This document shows, in pieces, positions 45,646 through 60,000 of a DNA stretch of 64,000 bases. This DNA comes from Henckelia pumila (Eukaryota > Streptophyta > Magnoliopsida > Lamiales > Gesneriaceae). The stretch's first letter is position 1; the number at the start of each line of letters is the position of its first letter. The position numbers were made by a program, and so were the translations under genes. The notes beneath the pieces were generated by a model. That model made no database searches, had not been told where the DNA came from, and saw nothing but the letters and a program-made list of their open reading frames with translations. The stretch lies in contig NC_133121.1 of NCBI RefSeq assembly GCF_033568475.1, positions 5,580,001 to 5,644,000 on the forward strand, given 5' to 3'.

Positions 45646-47131
45646 TAAAATTCATATAAGATAAATAAACAAACAAAAATAAAATGAAAAAAATAAAGAA
45701 GAGTGTCACCCGATATTTTAAAATGAGAGGATGTTTTGTATCATTGTCCTTAAAATTATCAAATAACATTAATAAGGAATTAAGGATTGTATATTTTGTT
45801 TGGGGATATATTAATATATTGTAATTATCATTATTATATTTATTAAAAGGGGGCCTTGTGAAATTACACAATCATCCTCTCACTTCACTAACCAAAGCAC
45901 ACCGCCAACCAAAGAAAAAAAGGAGAGGACTCCAAAACCCAAAGCCCATTCTTCCAAAGAGTAAACCTCTTTTGAGAACCTGCGGCCAGCCTCCACAGCT
46001 AAGCTAACGCGCCGCCGCACGTCGCTGCCTCCGCTATACGTTCGGGGCCAGGGATGCACAGGGATTTGGAGCTTGGGGTTTAAAATGTTCTGTGTTTGAC
46101 TTGTGGTGAGGTGCGGCAGTTCAACGGCGGAATAGCATTACTGGAAACATACTGGTAGCCATACTGGCAACGCTGAATTTTTTATTCCATGTCATGTGTT
46201 CCTTTTTTTATTTATTCTTGAATATTTACATGACTACATTCTGATTTGAATAGATCAATCACAGAAGTATTGTGCTCGAATTTCTCGGTTATTTACGGAC
46301 CAATCGGTGCACCATAGGGTTATGCTCTGTAGTGGACTGAAATAGACATTAAAATAACTGTCAAGTAACTGTATTGTTCCGATAATTCACATTTTTTTCT
46401 TTCGTTTGTGAAGTCCTGGTGCTTTCTATCAAGCACTCATGATGCCTAAACTTTAAAGTATTTTAATTTGGAATAACTGGACCAAAGATTTCACCTTTAT
46501 TCGAGTTTTTTCTATATCAGTTTATCTGTAATTCGGAATATCTCGCCATGTTCTTAAAGTTTAGTTTATACAGTGTCGAATAGTGTTTCTGGTTATTTAA
46601 GGACACGTGTAGTGACTTATGATTCATGCCATTGAAGTTTGTACGCGGGGGGACCTTCACTTTCTAATTTATTTTCTTTCATAACTGGTTTCCCATAAAT
46701 TTATAATGAGCATGTTTTACTACATATGATCTGCTACGAGGTTGAAGGATTATCAAGTCCAGCCATGCCATGTTTGGCCAATGGAACTTTCTATGGTTCT
46801 TCGTGTCTAAATGGAAGTTGTACAACTTCTTTCATATTTGATGAAGTTCCTCGAATAGCTGTCAAAACAGTTCATTTTAATTGACATTATTTATTTCATT
46901 TATAAATCCGAAATTTCCATCTAGGATTTTTATAAAGGAAATCATAGTACTACACTTAGTAACAGTCTGCTTGGAATTCAACCAAAAGCATGTAATACTA
47001 AATTCCGTCTATTTTTAAATTTGATGCAGATTCCCAGCGGCTTGAATTTAGGAGATCTGTAATTTTATTTTCACGTAGCATGTACCAGAATTTCTTTTAT
47101 TGCAACTAGAAGAAGGTAGGACAGAAGAAAG
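45646..47131 (+). other. upstream region, 5' UTR and leader intron of the PHIP1-like gene
   Basis: No coding region was seen. A GC-rich stretch at about 45960-46050 looks like the first untranslated exon. An acceptor TTGCAACTAG at 47101-47110 directly precedes the exon that carries the start codon, so a ~1-kb leader intron is likely (inference). Confidence 0.5.
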
Positions 47132-50100
47132 ATGGTGCTGTCAAACAAAAAGTTAAAGCAAAAGCTGCGAGCTGCTAAAGCTGAACTTTTCGTCGAGTCA
47201 GAGGCTCAAAACAAGGATGATGAAAAACTCAGAGCTTTGGATTCGAAACTCTCTAATTCTATAAAGATGATCCTGAATACAGAGTCCCACAAGTCAACAT
47301 TGTCGAAACGAGAAAAAAGAAGACAAAAGGTACAAGAAAACTCTGATGTTCTAAAGCATACAGAATTAGTTGGTGACACAGATAGACAAAAGGACGGTGG
47401 GTTGAACTCAGATAACATGGAGGTGAAGATGATGAAAAAGAGGAAGAGAGATGAAAACAAGGTGAAGAGTGATGTTGAAAACAATAAGGCAGAAAATTTG
47501 AAGAAAAAGAAGGAATCTAAGAAGAAGAAGAAACCTAGGAAATTGGGAAACAATCCAGTCAAAGAGGATGGGTTTGAGAACAATAGGAATGAAGTAAGCA
47601 AAGAGCAACTCAAGGCAGATATGGATGAGTGCAGTAAGAGGTACGTGGTTTCTCTGAATGGAAACTTTATTCTATGCAAGAGTGAGTAAATTGTCCAAAC
47701 TGAATATTACCTTTATGATTCCTTCACTGAAATTTATACATGTGCTTGGTGAGTATACCTTCATAATTTTTTTAGGTGTGCCATATTTTTTGTATAAAGA
47801 CATTAACTAAAGGACCTTTAGCGATCAATAAAATATGCTTTCTTTTTTAAGTTGGTGTCCATCTAGGAAGGCAATAGATTTCCTATTAAGTGAGAATCAA
47901 ACTCTACGGTAATACCGAGATGGCATTTGACTTATTGTGGAGGAAACTAGAAGGATTAAATGCTACTATGGCTACCCTTGATGGCTGAGTGGCAGTGCTA
48001 GTGTGATAGTGCTTTGTGGTGGTCCTGCTGCTGGTTAAGTTTTATGGAACAGTGAAGGTAGTTTTATCTGGTGAGGATTCGTGCCACCTTTTATATTGCT
48101 CATACCCTTTGGAATTACATGAATATGAGAATATGTTAAAAGGAAATTACAGTGTGCAAGTTGAGCTCGGGTAGTTATTTGCCGGGGAAGGTTACTAATT
48201 AAATGCAAACGTTGGTTTTTAGATCCATTAGTGCGCATGTTCGACGAATTCTTGGGAGCCTTGTTGACGTATTGGCATATGTCTTAAAGTGCATGGGTTG
48301 TGCACCTTGGTTCGAAGCGTGTTGAGGCAAAGCTCTTGTGCCTAGGTTCAAGACAAGACACAACCCTTTAACATACTCACTCTTTGCGTGTGAAGTGGAC
48401 ATCTTGATGTGCCTCAAAGGTTCAAGCACACGTCTTACAAGTCATGGCCTCTGTGATATTATGTTTGCCATATTTTAGAATTATTATACCCCAGTCCATC
48501 TTGTTTCGATAATTCGTGCACCTCACCTTGTTCTTTATGCAGAAGATACCTTCACGCATTATTGTGGCTTTGATAACCAATGTACAGACATTTGAGATGC
48601 GTGTTCAATGATTTTGATTTTTGAGTGAGACTGAAATTTTCTAAGAGTTGCATTTGCTTCCATTTTGTTTGTTTAACTTGAATTCTTACCACAGACAGGA
48701 TGTTGAAGTATCATCTGCAAAAGTATATGTTGGGGGCATTCCATACTACTCCACTGAGGATGATATTCGGAGTTACTTTGAAGGTTGTGGTACAATTATT
48801 AATGTTGATTGTATGTTATTTCCAGACACCGGGAAGTTCAGAGGAATAGCTATAATCACTTTCAAGGTTTGTTTTTTGACTGGCTGGAGTATCATTTTTC
48901 GCCTATCCTCGAGTATATATGATTTATGACTTCTTAGTTCTTATTCTTCAATGGAGCATGGATGCTGTCGCTATTAAATTAATATCAAGCTAATAAATTG
49001 CAATTTACATGGTAAAAGGTACTTAGAAATGAATTTAAGAAAACAATATTGTTAACTTTCGATTTGAAATATTTTAATATCCTGACCAGTCCTCAACAAT
49101 GTATATAGTTTGATGTTATAATTAAGTTAGTTTGTGCAGATGATTATGTTTACATTCTTATTAATGTTTTGCTTGTCCTTTCTAGAAAGTGAAGTGGTTG
49201 CCCAATACACTGAAAATTCATTCCTTAGAAAGGATTTGCGAATGAGCGGCTACTCTCATGTTGTTTGAGATGTTTTCATGCCAGACAAAAATCCGTAACT
49301 GACTCAGACGTAGTTGAGAATTTTCGCTTTTGAAAATGCACAATAATAAGCTGGCCTAAGAAGAAAATAATAATCTTGTCTTCAAATTCATCAAAACCAT
49401 GGTAAGAGGTGGAGGGCGGGGTAGAGCTTTGAACTACTACAGTGAAGACTCAAACGTCATAATGGTAGTTTTCAACCTTGTACCGCCGCAGGGAGACCAA
49501 TGTGGTGGAGGGTTTTGTGCCCAGTTATGTAGAAGTCCATTGCATTGATATGCTATCATTTTGGATTTCACTGACAAATCAATGTGGGATAGAGCTCAAT
49601 TGAACTCGATGACAAATTCAAATTGCTTTGGAAGTTCGTTCTATAAATTTGTAGGTCAATCTGTGGAATAAGGACATCACATAATATTTTTCACAAGAAC
49701 TGACATTTTTGTGTCTAAAAGAATGGGAAATTTGTCATTGTTATTTTTGCACCAAATTGTAAAGACAGGCAAAAATTATCACAGTTTTATCTTTTGTTCT
49801 CTCTTGCAGACTGAAGCAGCTGTTAAAAGAGCGTTGGCTCTTCATGGTTCCGATATGTAAGTCGCTCTTTGATTCTAATGCATGACTTTCGTGAATTTTC
49901 ATACTCAACTTTTTACTATCTTCCAGGGGTGGTCTCTTTTTGACAATCCAGCCATTCAAATCATCTAAACACAGCAAATCGTCAAACTTTTGCCCTTCAG
50001 TTTCAGAGGGATACAATAGGATCTACGTTGGTAATTTGTCATGGGATATAACTGAGGATGATTTGAGGAAACTTTTCTTTGATTGTACGGTTACCTCTAT

Positions 50101-50707
50101 ACGATTAGGTGAAGACAAGGATACGAAGGAGTTCAAGGGGTATGCCCATGTGGATTTTGCCAATAGTCTGTCCCTGCACATTGCACTGAAATTAGATCAA
50201 CAAGTTGTCTGCGGAAGACCTGTTAGAATAAGCTGTGCTGTACGGAGAAATGAAACTGAGAACAACTCAACATCCATGGCGAAAGAAAGTAAAACTGATG
50301 GTGGTCAAGTCAGTATAGCCATTGAAGGTAACAATGATGCAAGTGAAATTAAAACAGATAGCAGTGAAGTAAGTGCGGTGAGTTCAAAGATTAGGCGGCG
50401 GACATGTTACGAGTGTGGAGAACGCGGCCACCTCTCATCTTCTTGCCCGAAGCAACAAGCCATGGCCAAACAAATTAACACCGACGGTCATGAAGTTGGT
50501 ATAGTTAAAACTGACGATCATGTAGTCAATCTCGTTACTGAAGGTAACAATAATATTAGTGAAAGTAAAACAGAGGACAATGAAGCAAGTGCAGTGAGTT
50601 CAAAGATTAGGAGGCGGACGTGTTATGAGTGTGGAGAACGTGGCCACCTCTCATCTTCTTGCCCGAACAAGACAGCAACTGATTCGACGAATCCAGTTGC
50701 AGTATGA
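47132..50707 (+). CDS. PHIP1: PHIP1-like RNA-binding protein (2 RRM, 2 CCHC knuckles), 4 coding exons
   Basis: Coding exons are 47132-47640, 48695-48866, 49810-49856 and 49927-50707, together 1509 nt (502 aa plus stop), open and with GT-AG introns. Residues 1-169 are very Lys-rich (MVLSNKKLKQKLRAAKAE start, then KKKKESKKKKKPRK), as in a nucleolar or nuclear protein. RRM1 starts KVYVGGIP (179-186) and RRM2 starts RIYVGNLSW (274-282). Two zinc knuckles of identical sequence, CYECGERGHLSSSC, lie at 403-416 and 475-488. This layout and the RRM wording match Arabidopsis phragmoplastin-interacting protein 1, reported to bind Ran mRNA at the cell plate (recalled family knowledge). That plant's protein has one more knuckle. 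The orthology is a strong inference. Confidence 0.9.
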
Positions 50708-50868
50708 ACTTCGAATGGTCAAGAATTATTTTTTAACCGTTGTATCACACCTTGTTTTGTATTCTTTGCGCAACCAACCCCAGCTTGAATCTCACCACTC
50801 GAGTAGGAACTTTTTTTTGTTTTCAGATATTTTTTTAATTAACCAATTACCATCTCTCATCATCTTAA

Positions 50869-51598
50869 CAGTGTGTTTGGTTCCCTGGATTTCATGGAAT
50901 TTGGTGGGATTTGGATTTTCAAATCCCATTTTGATCGTTTGATATAATAGAATTTTAAAATGGGATTGGTGTTTGGTGGGGTTTGATGGGATTTGATATA
51001 ACTAAATAAAATCTTGGAAAAAATGAAAAGATTTCATGGGGTTTGGATTATACACACAAAATAAATTTTTTTTTTCTTTTCAAACCAACTAAAAATATCA
51101 TGTCCTCAAAAAACAATACATTTAATTTATAAATATTTTATCATACAATTGAAAAAATTATTTCGAAACCATTTTAAAATATTTGTATATTTTAAAAATT
51201 ATGTAGATTTTTTTTAACAATGAACTTCAATTATTTTTAATGCTAAAAACTTAATTTATCATTATTTGATGACTTTATCTCAATTTTATTTTGATGAAAT
51301 TTTTTTCATTATCAAAAAATCTATTTACGAAAAATAAATATTTTTTAATACTTATAAATTATTTTATTAAATATCATGTAAAAAAAAAATGTGACTATTA
51401 AATATTATTAAAAAGAAAGATATTTTTTTAAAAAAATAAGTAAAACAAAAATTTTAAAATTTAAAATTAGATTAATTTTAAGTATTAAATCCAATTCCTA
51501 AATAACATTAGCCAAACACTAAAATGGAATTCCAAATCCAAGAATTTCAATTCCAAATCCAATTTCAATTCCCATTTTTTACTATTTCAAACAAAGTG
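50869..51598. mobile_element. candidate Tourist-like non-autonomous element (730 bp, TSD TAA)
   Basis: Ends CAGTGTGTTTGG and CAAACAAAGTG (inverse CACTTTGTTTG) are similar at 9 of 12 bases. TAA lies on both sides (50866-50868 and 51599-51601). The subterminal parts are inverted versions of each other ('GGATTTGGATTTTCAAATCCC' type against 'GGAATTCCAAATCCAAG' type). The core is AT-rich and non-coding. Confidence 0.5.
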
Positions 51599-51619
51599 TA
51601 AAGGTATCAATCAACTATT

Positions 51620-51872
51620 AAAAAAAAGTTGACCTCGAAAGGAACCTCATTTCACATAAATCATAGGCTCATTGGCTCATGCAGAGTTAAATCGAGGGAT
51701 GTGCACGAGCGACATGGACCTAAGGGAGGGAGCAACATGGTCAATCCCAGAGCATACCCCACAATATTTCAGCAAAAAATATGCTCCACACGAGGATCGA
51801 ACCCGCAATGCTAGGGAATTTCTTTCCACGTCACTTCAGACCTTAGCAACTCGCCTGTGCCCCTGTGGGCGA
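51620..51872 (-). mobile_element. tRNA-derived SINE (253 bp, TSD 15 bp)
   Basis: On the minus strand the element starts GCCCACAGGGGCACAGGCGA and has a perfect RNA polymerase III B box GGTTCGATCC (within 51792-51804) about 50 bp after an A-box-like AGGCGAGTTGC. It ends in a run of T, as in the T-tailed plant SINE group. A 15-bp duplication TATCAATCAACTATT / TATCAATCAATTATT flanks it (51605-51619 and 51873-51887, one mismatch). Confidence 0.8.
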
Positions 51873-51887
51873 TATCAATCAATTATT

Positions 51888-54033
51888 GTCATTATCTCGT
51901 ATCGCTTTATAAGAATACCATTGTTATTTAGTACATATTAGACACTTTGGTGAATGGTAATTCACTACATATTTTTTGTAATCTTCAGCCCATAAAACCC
52001 ACAAAGAAATCAAGTTTAGGACAGACAGAATCAAACTTAAGATATAAAACCATGGGTAGCCAAGACATTGCCGATAAGTAAAGAAGCCTAGAATTCATAT
52101 TTGGCATTTGAGTTTATCAAATGTTTCATAAAATATTAGTAGATACATTAAAGTTCACAAACGACTTACAAATCATTTAACAAAATTTTGATTTGAAATA
52201 GTATCAAAGACGTTGAACACGTTGGATGCTCGTACATCGCCAAGACCTCCATTAATCTGGCCGTCTCATTAAGTTGATGAAAGTTGAAATTAACAGCTCA
52301 AAGAACAAATACAACTCGAGCCCAACGGGTTGACTTCCTACGAACTAGGTCAAGAAATTGGCAAGCAAGATTACAACGGTATATAATGTAAGAATTATCA
52401 CATGTTTTCACAATATTTCTCAAATATTTGATATCTAAATCTTAATCTTTAACCAAAAAATCAAGAACTCTCCAAACTTGAGTGTTTGAACTTTAATACG
52501 GTAAGGTAATATATCGAAGAAGCCATATCAATTAATCAATTTACATTTGTCCTATCCAAAAATGACGGAACGTCTTATATACAATAAACCTAAAGTGTCT
52601 CCACAATTCCAACTCATGCAAAAGTACATTTTGACGGCAATATCTATCATCAAACCACCAAAGAGAATCTGCATTGGACGATGAACATCAGGATTCATAT
52701 TGAAGCAGCATCAGGGAGGAAGAAAATTGTTTGAAATAGCCGCGGATCATATAAGACGACAGATTTTCTAATCACCTCATGTCTGCATCTAGATTTATAA
52801 ATGACCATCGAAGTTCAAATTTAATTGGTGCAAGAGAATTTATTGTACAGACCATTTTTCACTCTGAACGTTATAACTTCGAATAAAATTGTCAAACTGT
52901 GAAACAGAACAGGGCCGCACCTGCAGAAGAATTTGGTTACTATGGTTCGAAAAAGCCAGTGCAGAAAAATGGCTGGTGAATCTATGAGGTATAATATAAT
53001 GGTAAGACTTAAAGAGAAACTTCGCCGGGTACAGAAAAAAAACCCAAGTCTTGATTTCAGTTTTTACTGAAATTCAATCGGTGGAACAGAAGTTGGGGGT
53101 GGGGGTGTTGGCTATATTTAGGTCCTGTCATGATAGCTGAGTTTAAGGTGATGTTGAAATCAAATACGCCATGTCAATGGAGACAACGAAAAAACAAACA
53201 AACCACCACTGAGAGCTTTACTGCTTACGATAAACGAAAATGTGGGACAACGTGTTCATATTCTAGTCCTGGTGTAAATACTGCACACTTGCCTCAGGGA
53301 CAAGGAAACTCGACAATGGTATCAATACGCAAATTCTCTTTCATCCATCAGCATCAAATCGAATTATTTTGGATGAACTGAGACATCAATCACCAAGCCA
53401 GAAAGTATTATTCTTGCCAGTATCAGGTGAGACATCCTACACAGGAAACCATTATATAAGCCAGTCACCAAAGACACTAGAAGACAAAAAAGGGCTGCAT
53501 AAGTGATGCTACTAGAAGAGCACAATTATGATTGTCAGGAAGAAACAAAAGGTGAGAATCAAACTCGATAAACAAGCCCAGAAAGTAGAAACTAAAGACC
53601 TACAGGTTCAAGCAATCAAGTGTAACCTCCAACAATGGAACGAAGGCTTGACTGATCCAATTACTATCTAATAAAAATCAAGAAGCTTTTATCTTGTAGA
53701 TCCATGATGAAAGTTATCAACTACAATATCCAATTCCAGGTTTTTAGATCAAGTTGTTGGAATGATACCAATAACAAATGATTTATGACAACAAATTTGC
53801 ATCCCATCCTTGTTCAAGTAATAACTTGATTACGAAAACTAAACTTGATCAAATAGTCTAAATCGGCATCCACAACTTATGTGCAATTAGGAACTCAATT
53901 AAGTGGCCAAAAAACAAACTTACTATTTTATAGAAATTAAACAGTGATCTATTAATCGAGCATCTCAGAAAGCATACATGCTATAGCTACATCTATCTGC
54001 ACATACTGGACTGTGAATTTGCGAACATAAACT
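51888..54033. other. intergenic DNA and RPC5 3' flank
   Basis: No gene is supported. Open frames (for example 53130-53381) lack recognisable features. The right ~500 bp probably include the RPC5 3' UTR (minus strand). Confidence 0.45.
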
Positions 54034-57000
54034 TTAATGTATCGGGTTTCTATCACCACTCTTCAGTACCCAAGCAGAACCTTGAGTTATACACAATTCC
54101 TGCAAGACCTGTAAATCAAACCCAAAGAAGAAATGAAAAAGATTAAATCAATCAATAACACTTGGAGGAATTGCTAAAACACAGAAGACTTGATCACTCT
54201 GAACGTCAGCAGTTGGCAGGCAAGTTGGCTATTAAAGCTTCAGCATTTTGCGATATGCAAGATACAAGGTATTTCCTCGTCAGTTTTGAAAAAGTTGTGA
54301 AGGATGACAATGAAGGCAGCTTCACAAATAAAGAAACTCCAAAACAGAGTTCAAAAGTTGCCATCAAATATAAGGTCGAACAATTTTTCTCTCTTCCCTA
54401 TGACATGCATGCCAGCTATGTCCTTGACGTCGGCATAAATTAAAAAAAACAAACAAAAATAACAAAGCTCTCTCTGCCACACTTTTGTAACTCAGTGTCT
54501 CGGTCTCAAACATAAAATAAAACCCATTCCCATGGCCAGGGAAAAAGTTTGACATAAAGGACAGGGGAGAGAGTATAATCTTAACCTGAATATAAAATCA
54601 TCATTGCCATCATCTCACAATCATCATTTATATTACGCGTTTTGTACTGACCTTATTATACTCATTAGTAGTTATATCCCTCTTAAGTTCCATCTTGGCA
54701 GCCTCAAGTATAGAAGCCTTTTTAAGCTTTGCATTTGGTCCTTCAGCAACAAAAAGATTAATGACAACTTTCCTAGAAAGGCAAAAATCACAAATTAATT
54801 GATGACAAACAAGGGACATCGTTTCAATAAAAGCAAGTTGAATGTTCTTTAACAGAAGGGAAGTAACCAAACGGAACCTGAATGTGTCATACTGTGGATG
54901 ATCTGGTGATGATTTCGGAATGCAAATGCCATGAATATTAACAGCTACTTGATTAACGATTGCCTGAAGTTCGGTAGGAAAAGAATCGATGCTGTTCGCT
55001 GCAGCTACAGCCTCTTTAGCAAATCCCGTCGAGCGCGCAGACTCAGACACTGCCATGTCCCGTAACCGTTGGCTAATTTGTTGAAAACTGTCATAATAAA
55101 GCATATGCAAAAGTAATTTACCTAACAAATCAAACTAAAAGTCCTCAAGAAAACCCTCTTCAAAGATTGAAGTAAAGCGGATAAGCTCAAATTGAGCCAG
55201 GTTAGCTCAATAAAAGTAAGCAAGAGCGAAATAGACTTGATTTGAGACTTCTAGTCCACCAACATTTCTCCCAATGCTCGGTGAAGCAAATAATAATGAA
55301 GACTACATACAAGTCCTCGATCTGAGAACAAACAAATTAGTGTCTAGAACTTCCACTCAATCGGCTCACAGCTCTACTGTCAACATCATTTCCATCCGTA
55401 TGTCCATTATAGAAGGTAGAGGGTAGAGAAGATATTTCTCAAAGCACGTATTATGTCAGAAAATTGTTGCACCTCAATCACATTAAACCATCTAGTTATA
55501 GATAAAATTAGCGTCTCTGAACTCTGTATCAAACAGGTAACAAGATGTTACTACCTAGAAGATGGCATTCACAATCACAAGTATAATTAACTGCTTGAGA
55601 AGAATAATTCATATAAAAGAGCAACTCACCTGCAAACTTTGACACTTTTAAACAGTTTTTGAAGTGCTTTTGCAATAGCCTCTCGAGCTTCTTCGGACAT
55701 TTGGATCCTTGAATTTGCTCCAGTTGGAGTTCTAGTACCTACTTTATCGGAACTTTTCGCAATCGTATTGTTTGTCGTGTTAGACTTTGAAGAAGCCACC
55801 ATAGCAGGTCCACTTTTTCCTCCAGAAAGAAGACCATTGATTTTATTGTCTAAGCAATCCCACTCTTCTTCTTGTTTTTTTACGACTGAGGGATTGAGTT
55901 TCATGAAACTAAAATCCGGGAGTTCTTTCAGTTTCCAATCACTGAAGGCGGGTCTCTCCACAGACAATACTTTCAGGACATCTTTCATCGCTTTAGCAAG
56001 TTGAGGTCGTCGAGGCAATTGAGAGCTGTTAATGAGAGGACTCTTGGTAAATAAAAGGAGGACATAATCCCTGGCTAAAACTTCTATTCCTTGATCAGTT
56101 CCATACACCAGAGAACTTTTCGGAACCCAAAGTCCCTGAACTAATCGGGCATATTCCTGCAAGACTCCCAAAATTTCTTCAGCGGATTCATCCAATGCTA
56201 GGTACTTTAAAGCATCAAATCGATGAATTGATGGACCCTGTTCCAGCAATTTCACAAATCAATTGGAAGAAATATTTAAATGTCACCAGACGTCCCACAA
56301 ATAACATAGCCAAAAGAAGACATGAAGGGTAGATAGATGAAAGGAGATGTTGGGTGATGGTGAAGACAAACCAAGACCCAAAGTGCCCCAAAATGAAGCG
56401 TCTGAGAGAGAAGGAAGAACATAAATCTAGAAGTTGAAGGACATCAACCTTCACCACAATGTCTAAATCAACCCTTCCCAGAAAAGATGCAGCCAACTCA
56501 GAGTGTAACGCTTCATTAGCAAATATACACATATGTGTGTGTGTGTGTTATAAAAAAAAATGGTCTACATGATTCATGATAGACCAAGCAAAGTAGGTGT
56601 GAAAAGACAGGAGACGTAAACATTTGACAAAGACAATAAAATCACCAAAAAATTTGGATAAGACAACTTCGAAACAATAAAAGCAGCCACAGACCTCAAG
56701 AAGCCAAGTTTTAAACCGTTCTTTTAGTGGTAGAGTCAGCAACCTGAAATACCATCCACCATCTATATTACACAAGGAATCACATAAAAGCAAGTAACAC
56801 TTGGAAAACACAAAAAAACAAATAAGAGTTTGTGCAACATAGGAATGTTAACAATTTAAAACTTGGGAAAAAGTATATATGTGACCATTTCTATGGCTGC
56901 ATTCTGCTGATAATGAAGTAGAGAAAGAAATAGGAAATGATTACAAAGATGGACAAGGGATTACATCTGACGATGGGCTTCAATCAATAGGGAATTCAAA

Positions 57001-60000
57001 TTAATGTGTCAATATCAGCAAAAATGAAATGCAAACGAGCAAAAGCAACACAACTATGAAGCTCATCAGTTGGAGAGAACAAAATATTATTAATATTATC
57101 ACAAACTAAAGATACGTCCTCCCATTTATAAAGATAATCTACTGAGCTTAGAAAAGCTGTCGGAGACATTTCCACTAATGTTCATACCAATTCAACATTA
57201 TATTTCGCTTCGTATTTATAAAGCTAAGATAGAGGCAGTCGAAAACGGATATACAAGGGATGCTTAAAGCACAAAAAGAGATTAGAACAAAAACTTGGAT
57301 TCTCTAATCAGGAAAAACAAAGGAAATAAAAAAAGACAGTATGATTGGATACCTTCTTGGAGGACCGCTAATCTGAACATGATCATTAGAAGTGGCAGGA
57401 TACAAGCTATTCAGATAGTCAGACCTTCATATTTGAACAAAGAAAGAGATATATATATTTGAAAACATACATACGATGAACACTATGGGAATAAGTAGTA
57501 GCAGCATTCAAAACATACGAGCTCATGGAAAAATGTATAGGTGAAACTTCCTGAGCCACCATTTTTTGTGAGTAGCTTGATGTCATGTCACTTGTTGCAC
57601 TATGGTATGTCAGAGGAATCCAATCCTGAAAAGGTAGCAAAATATCAAGGTTAAAAAAAATGGAGATCAACTATACTGAATTAAATTTTGGCAAAGATAA
57701 GTATTTTAATCGTATTAATGGGGAAAATAGCATTTAAAAAGTGGTAAGTCAGCACAAAAAACATGTAATATAGTGTCTGCAAAGTGCAAACCATTGAACT
57801 TCTTCCGCTTCACTTTGAAGCAGAAATTGACGGTAAGATCCTTAAAATGTTAAAGAGACTCTATAATCCATGCTAAATACACTTCAGTGCCCATCATCCA
57901 TCGAATCCTTGGTTCATCATGCAATCATGCAAAAAATCCTAGCGCAGTCTTTCTTTCATCTTATGTACAACAGCTTCAGTGGTAAATCGCAAAAAGCTCT
58001 ATAAAAGTTTGAATTTCCTGGCTCATTAGTATCAACAAAAGTTCTTTATAGCAACCCGAGCAATTTAAAACCTACTTAATAGGTAATATTGTGACTAGTC
58101 AAAGCATATAACCATGATCCTTAAGAAAGTAGACAAGCTGCCACAACCAAGGGCATTTCTGATATTTATTAGAAGAATAACTCCTTGACGAACCCCCTCC
58201 AAAAAAACGCCAATAAACTTCTTCCACCAAAAAAAAAAAACTGCAAACGCATTTTGACCTCAACATTTAGTAATTTCATAGATGAAAGCATAATTTGGAG
58301 CCATTTATTTGTTAATGGCATAGTGAATTTCCTTGTTTTTGTGTAGTAACACACTGCTATTGACATCATATGCCATATAATCCTCATGGTCCAACAATTA
58401 GAAACACAATGCAGTCAAAAGAATAAATTAAATTTCAGATGCTACACTATTAGGGATGAAATTAATAAACGGCATTAAGAGAATCAGGAGAGCCAAGGTG
58501 CGCATACTTCTCCAATATCCTTCTCCTGCCCTGATGGTTTGATCTGCGAGGAAGTAGGGTCTTGAGGTAAAAAAATCAATATTCCAAAGATGTAATACAC
58601 AAATGTATAAAATAAGACATTAGAACTGAAACTGCTTCGTCATCCACTTAACAAAGAGACGGGCATTTGTTATAAACATATTTCCTATGCTCATGTACCC
58701 ACCTGTTTAAGATGGCTTTATATTCCAGTCCTAGTTGATAATCAAGAGATGATACATGCTGAGATATAAGATGGTATCATAACTAACTCAGCCATTTTTT
58801 TAGTATGCTTAGACATGTCAACTAAGTAAAAAGAAGTGTAATAAATAAATGTCATACTAGTTGATGATATAAAAAAAAAGAGAGATAACTTACCAATTGT
58901 TTTGATGAACCCGAAAGTTTTCCCTCTTTGGTCTCTTCCACCTTCACTGTATCTTCCACACTGGTAACAACCTTCCTCTTGGATTCCCCAGAATCAAGAT
59001 GCTCCATAGAAGGTCGAAGTTGTACAACTGCATGGATAGGGTTCAAGTGTAACTGCGTGACAAACAGAAGATTGTGATTGTCCAGCTAAGATTTTAGCAT
59101 CAAACAGAAGCCAACCCGCATTCAAAATGAGAAACAGAAGGATTCTATGAGATACAAAGGCATGCCTTGTTTCCAGTTAGAACGCCAACAGCATACCCAC
59201 TTCTTTGAGGTGGCTTCCATGATGAAGTAAGAGTCTACACAAGAAACAAATAAAAACAGATGATGCAAACTTTTACACCCGAAAAGAAAAATGAGCAGTT
59301 AAAAAGTGGAAGTAGATGAAAGTCTCTATCCATGTTTATTAATAAAAGAACAATAAGGACATCATGTTAGGTTATGACTATCATCGATTCTACTGAATGA
59401 AAATCGATGCCACATCGCCTTCTTACTAGAATTGAAACATACATATGATAGTTAATATAGTTCATGCACCAAACTTTTATAGAAACGAGTGTGGTGCATT
59501 TACCTCATCTATGAATAACTAACTGAAACATCGATGTGTACAAATAAAATAATCTTAAAAAACAAACCTGCTTTTTCATCAAAACTCTGGAGTCAGCATT
59601 TCTATCATAGTTCTTGGATTCCAAGTCAACAGCAAAATCAATCTCTACTTCGTTACTTGCAGGCTTCACCCTTACCTGAAAAATCAACACCACGTCTCAC
59701 CATATGCACAGTTCTCAACTCGGCCAAGGACATTTTTTTCTTTTGGCACAAGACAGTTGCCAGATAAAACTTGTTGATAAATTTTCACCAGCTAATGGAA
59801 ATTATGAATACCTCATCACATCTTCCTTCCATTTCATAAGGCCGCCACAAAGGTCTAAGTGGATATTGCAACACATACAACTGAATGGCAAAAGAGAAAA
59901 AAAAAAAACAATTAAATGTTCCACGGTCTCGTGCCCCGTGATCATTCATTTAATCACCTCAAAAAAATTCCTATAACAGATTTAAAACTAAAAACCCAAT

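Noticed and set aside
45527-45871. 114-codon minus-strand frame
   Set aside because: Crosses the proposed Copia LTR end and AT-rich flank; composition is Phe/Asn/Ile-rich as expected by chance.
47206-47679. 157-codon minus-strand frame
   Set aside because: Complement of the Lys-rich PHIP1 exon, giving Phe/Leu/Ser-rich nonsense; no signal for expression.
47960-48130. tRNA-like A-box (TGGCTGAGTGGCAG) in a PHIP1 intron
   Set aside because: No proper B box or cloverleaf and no target duplication found, so neither a tRNA nor a SINE can be supported.
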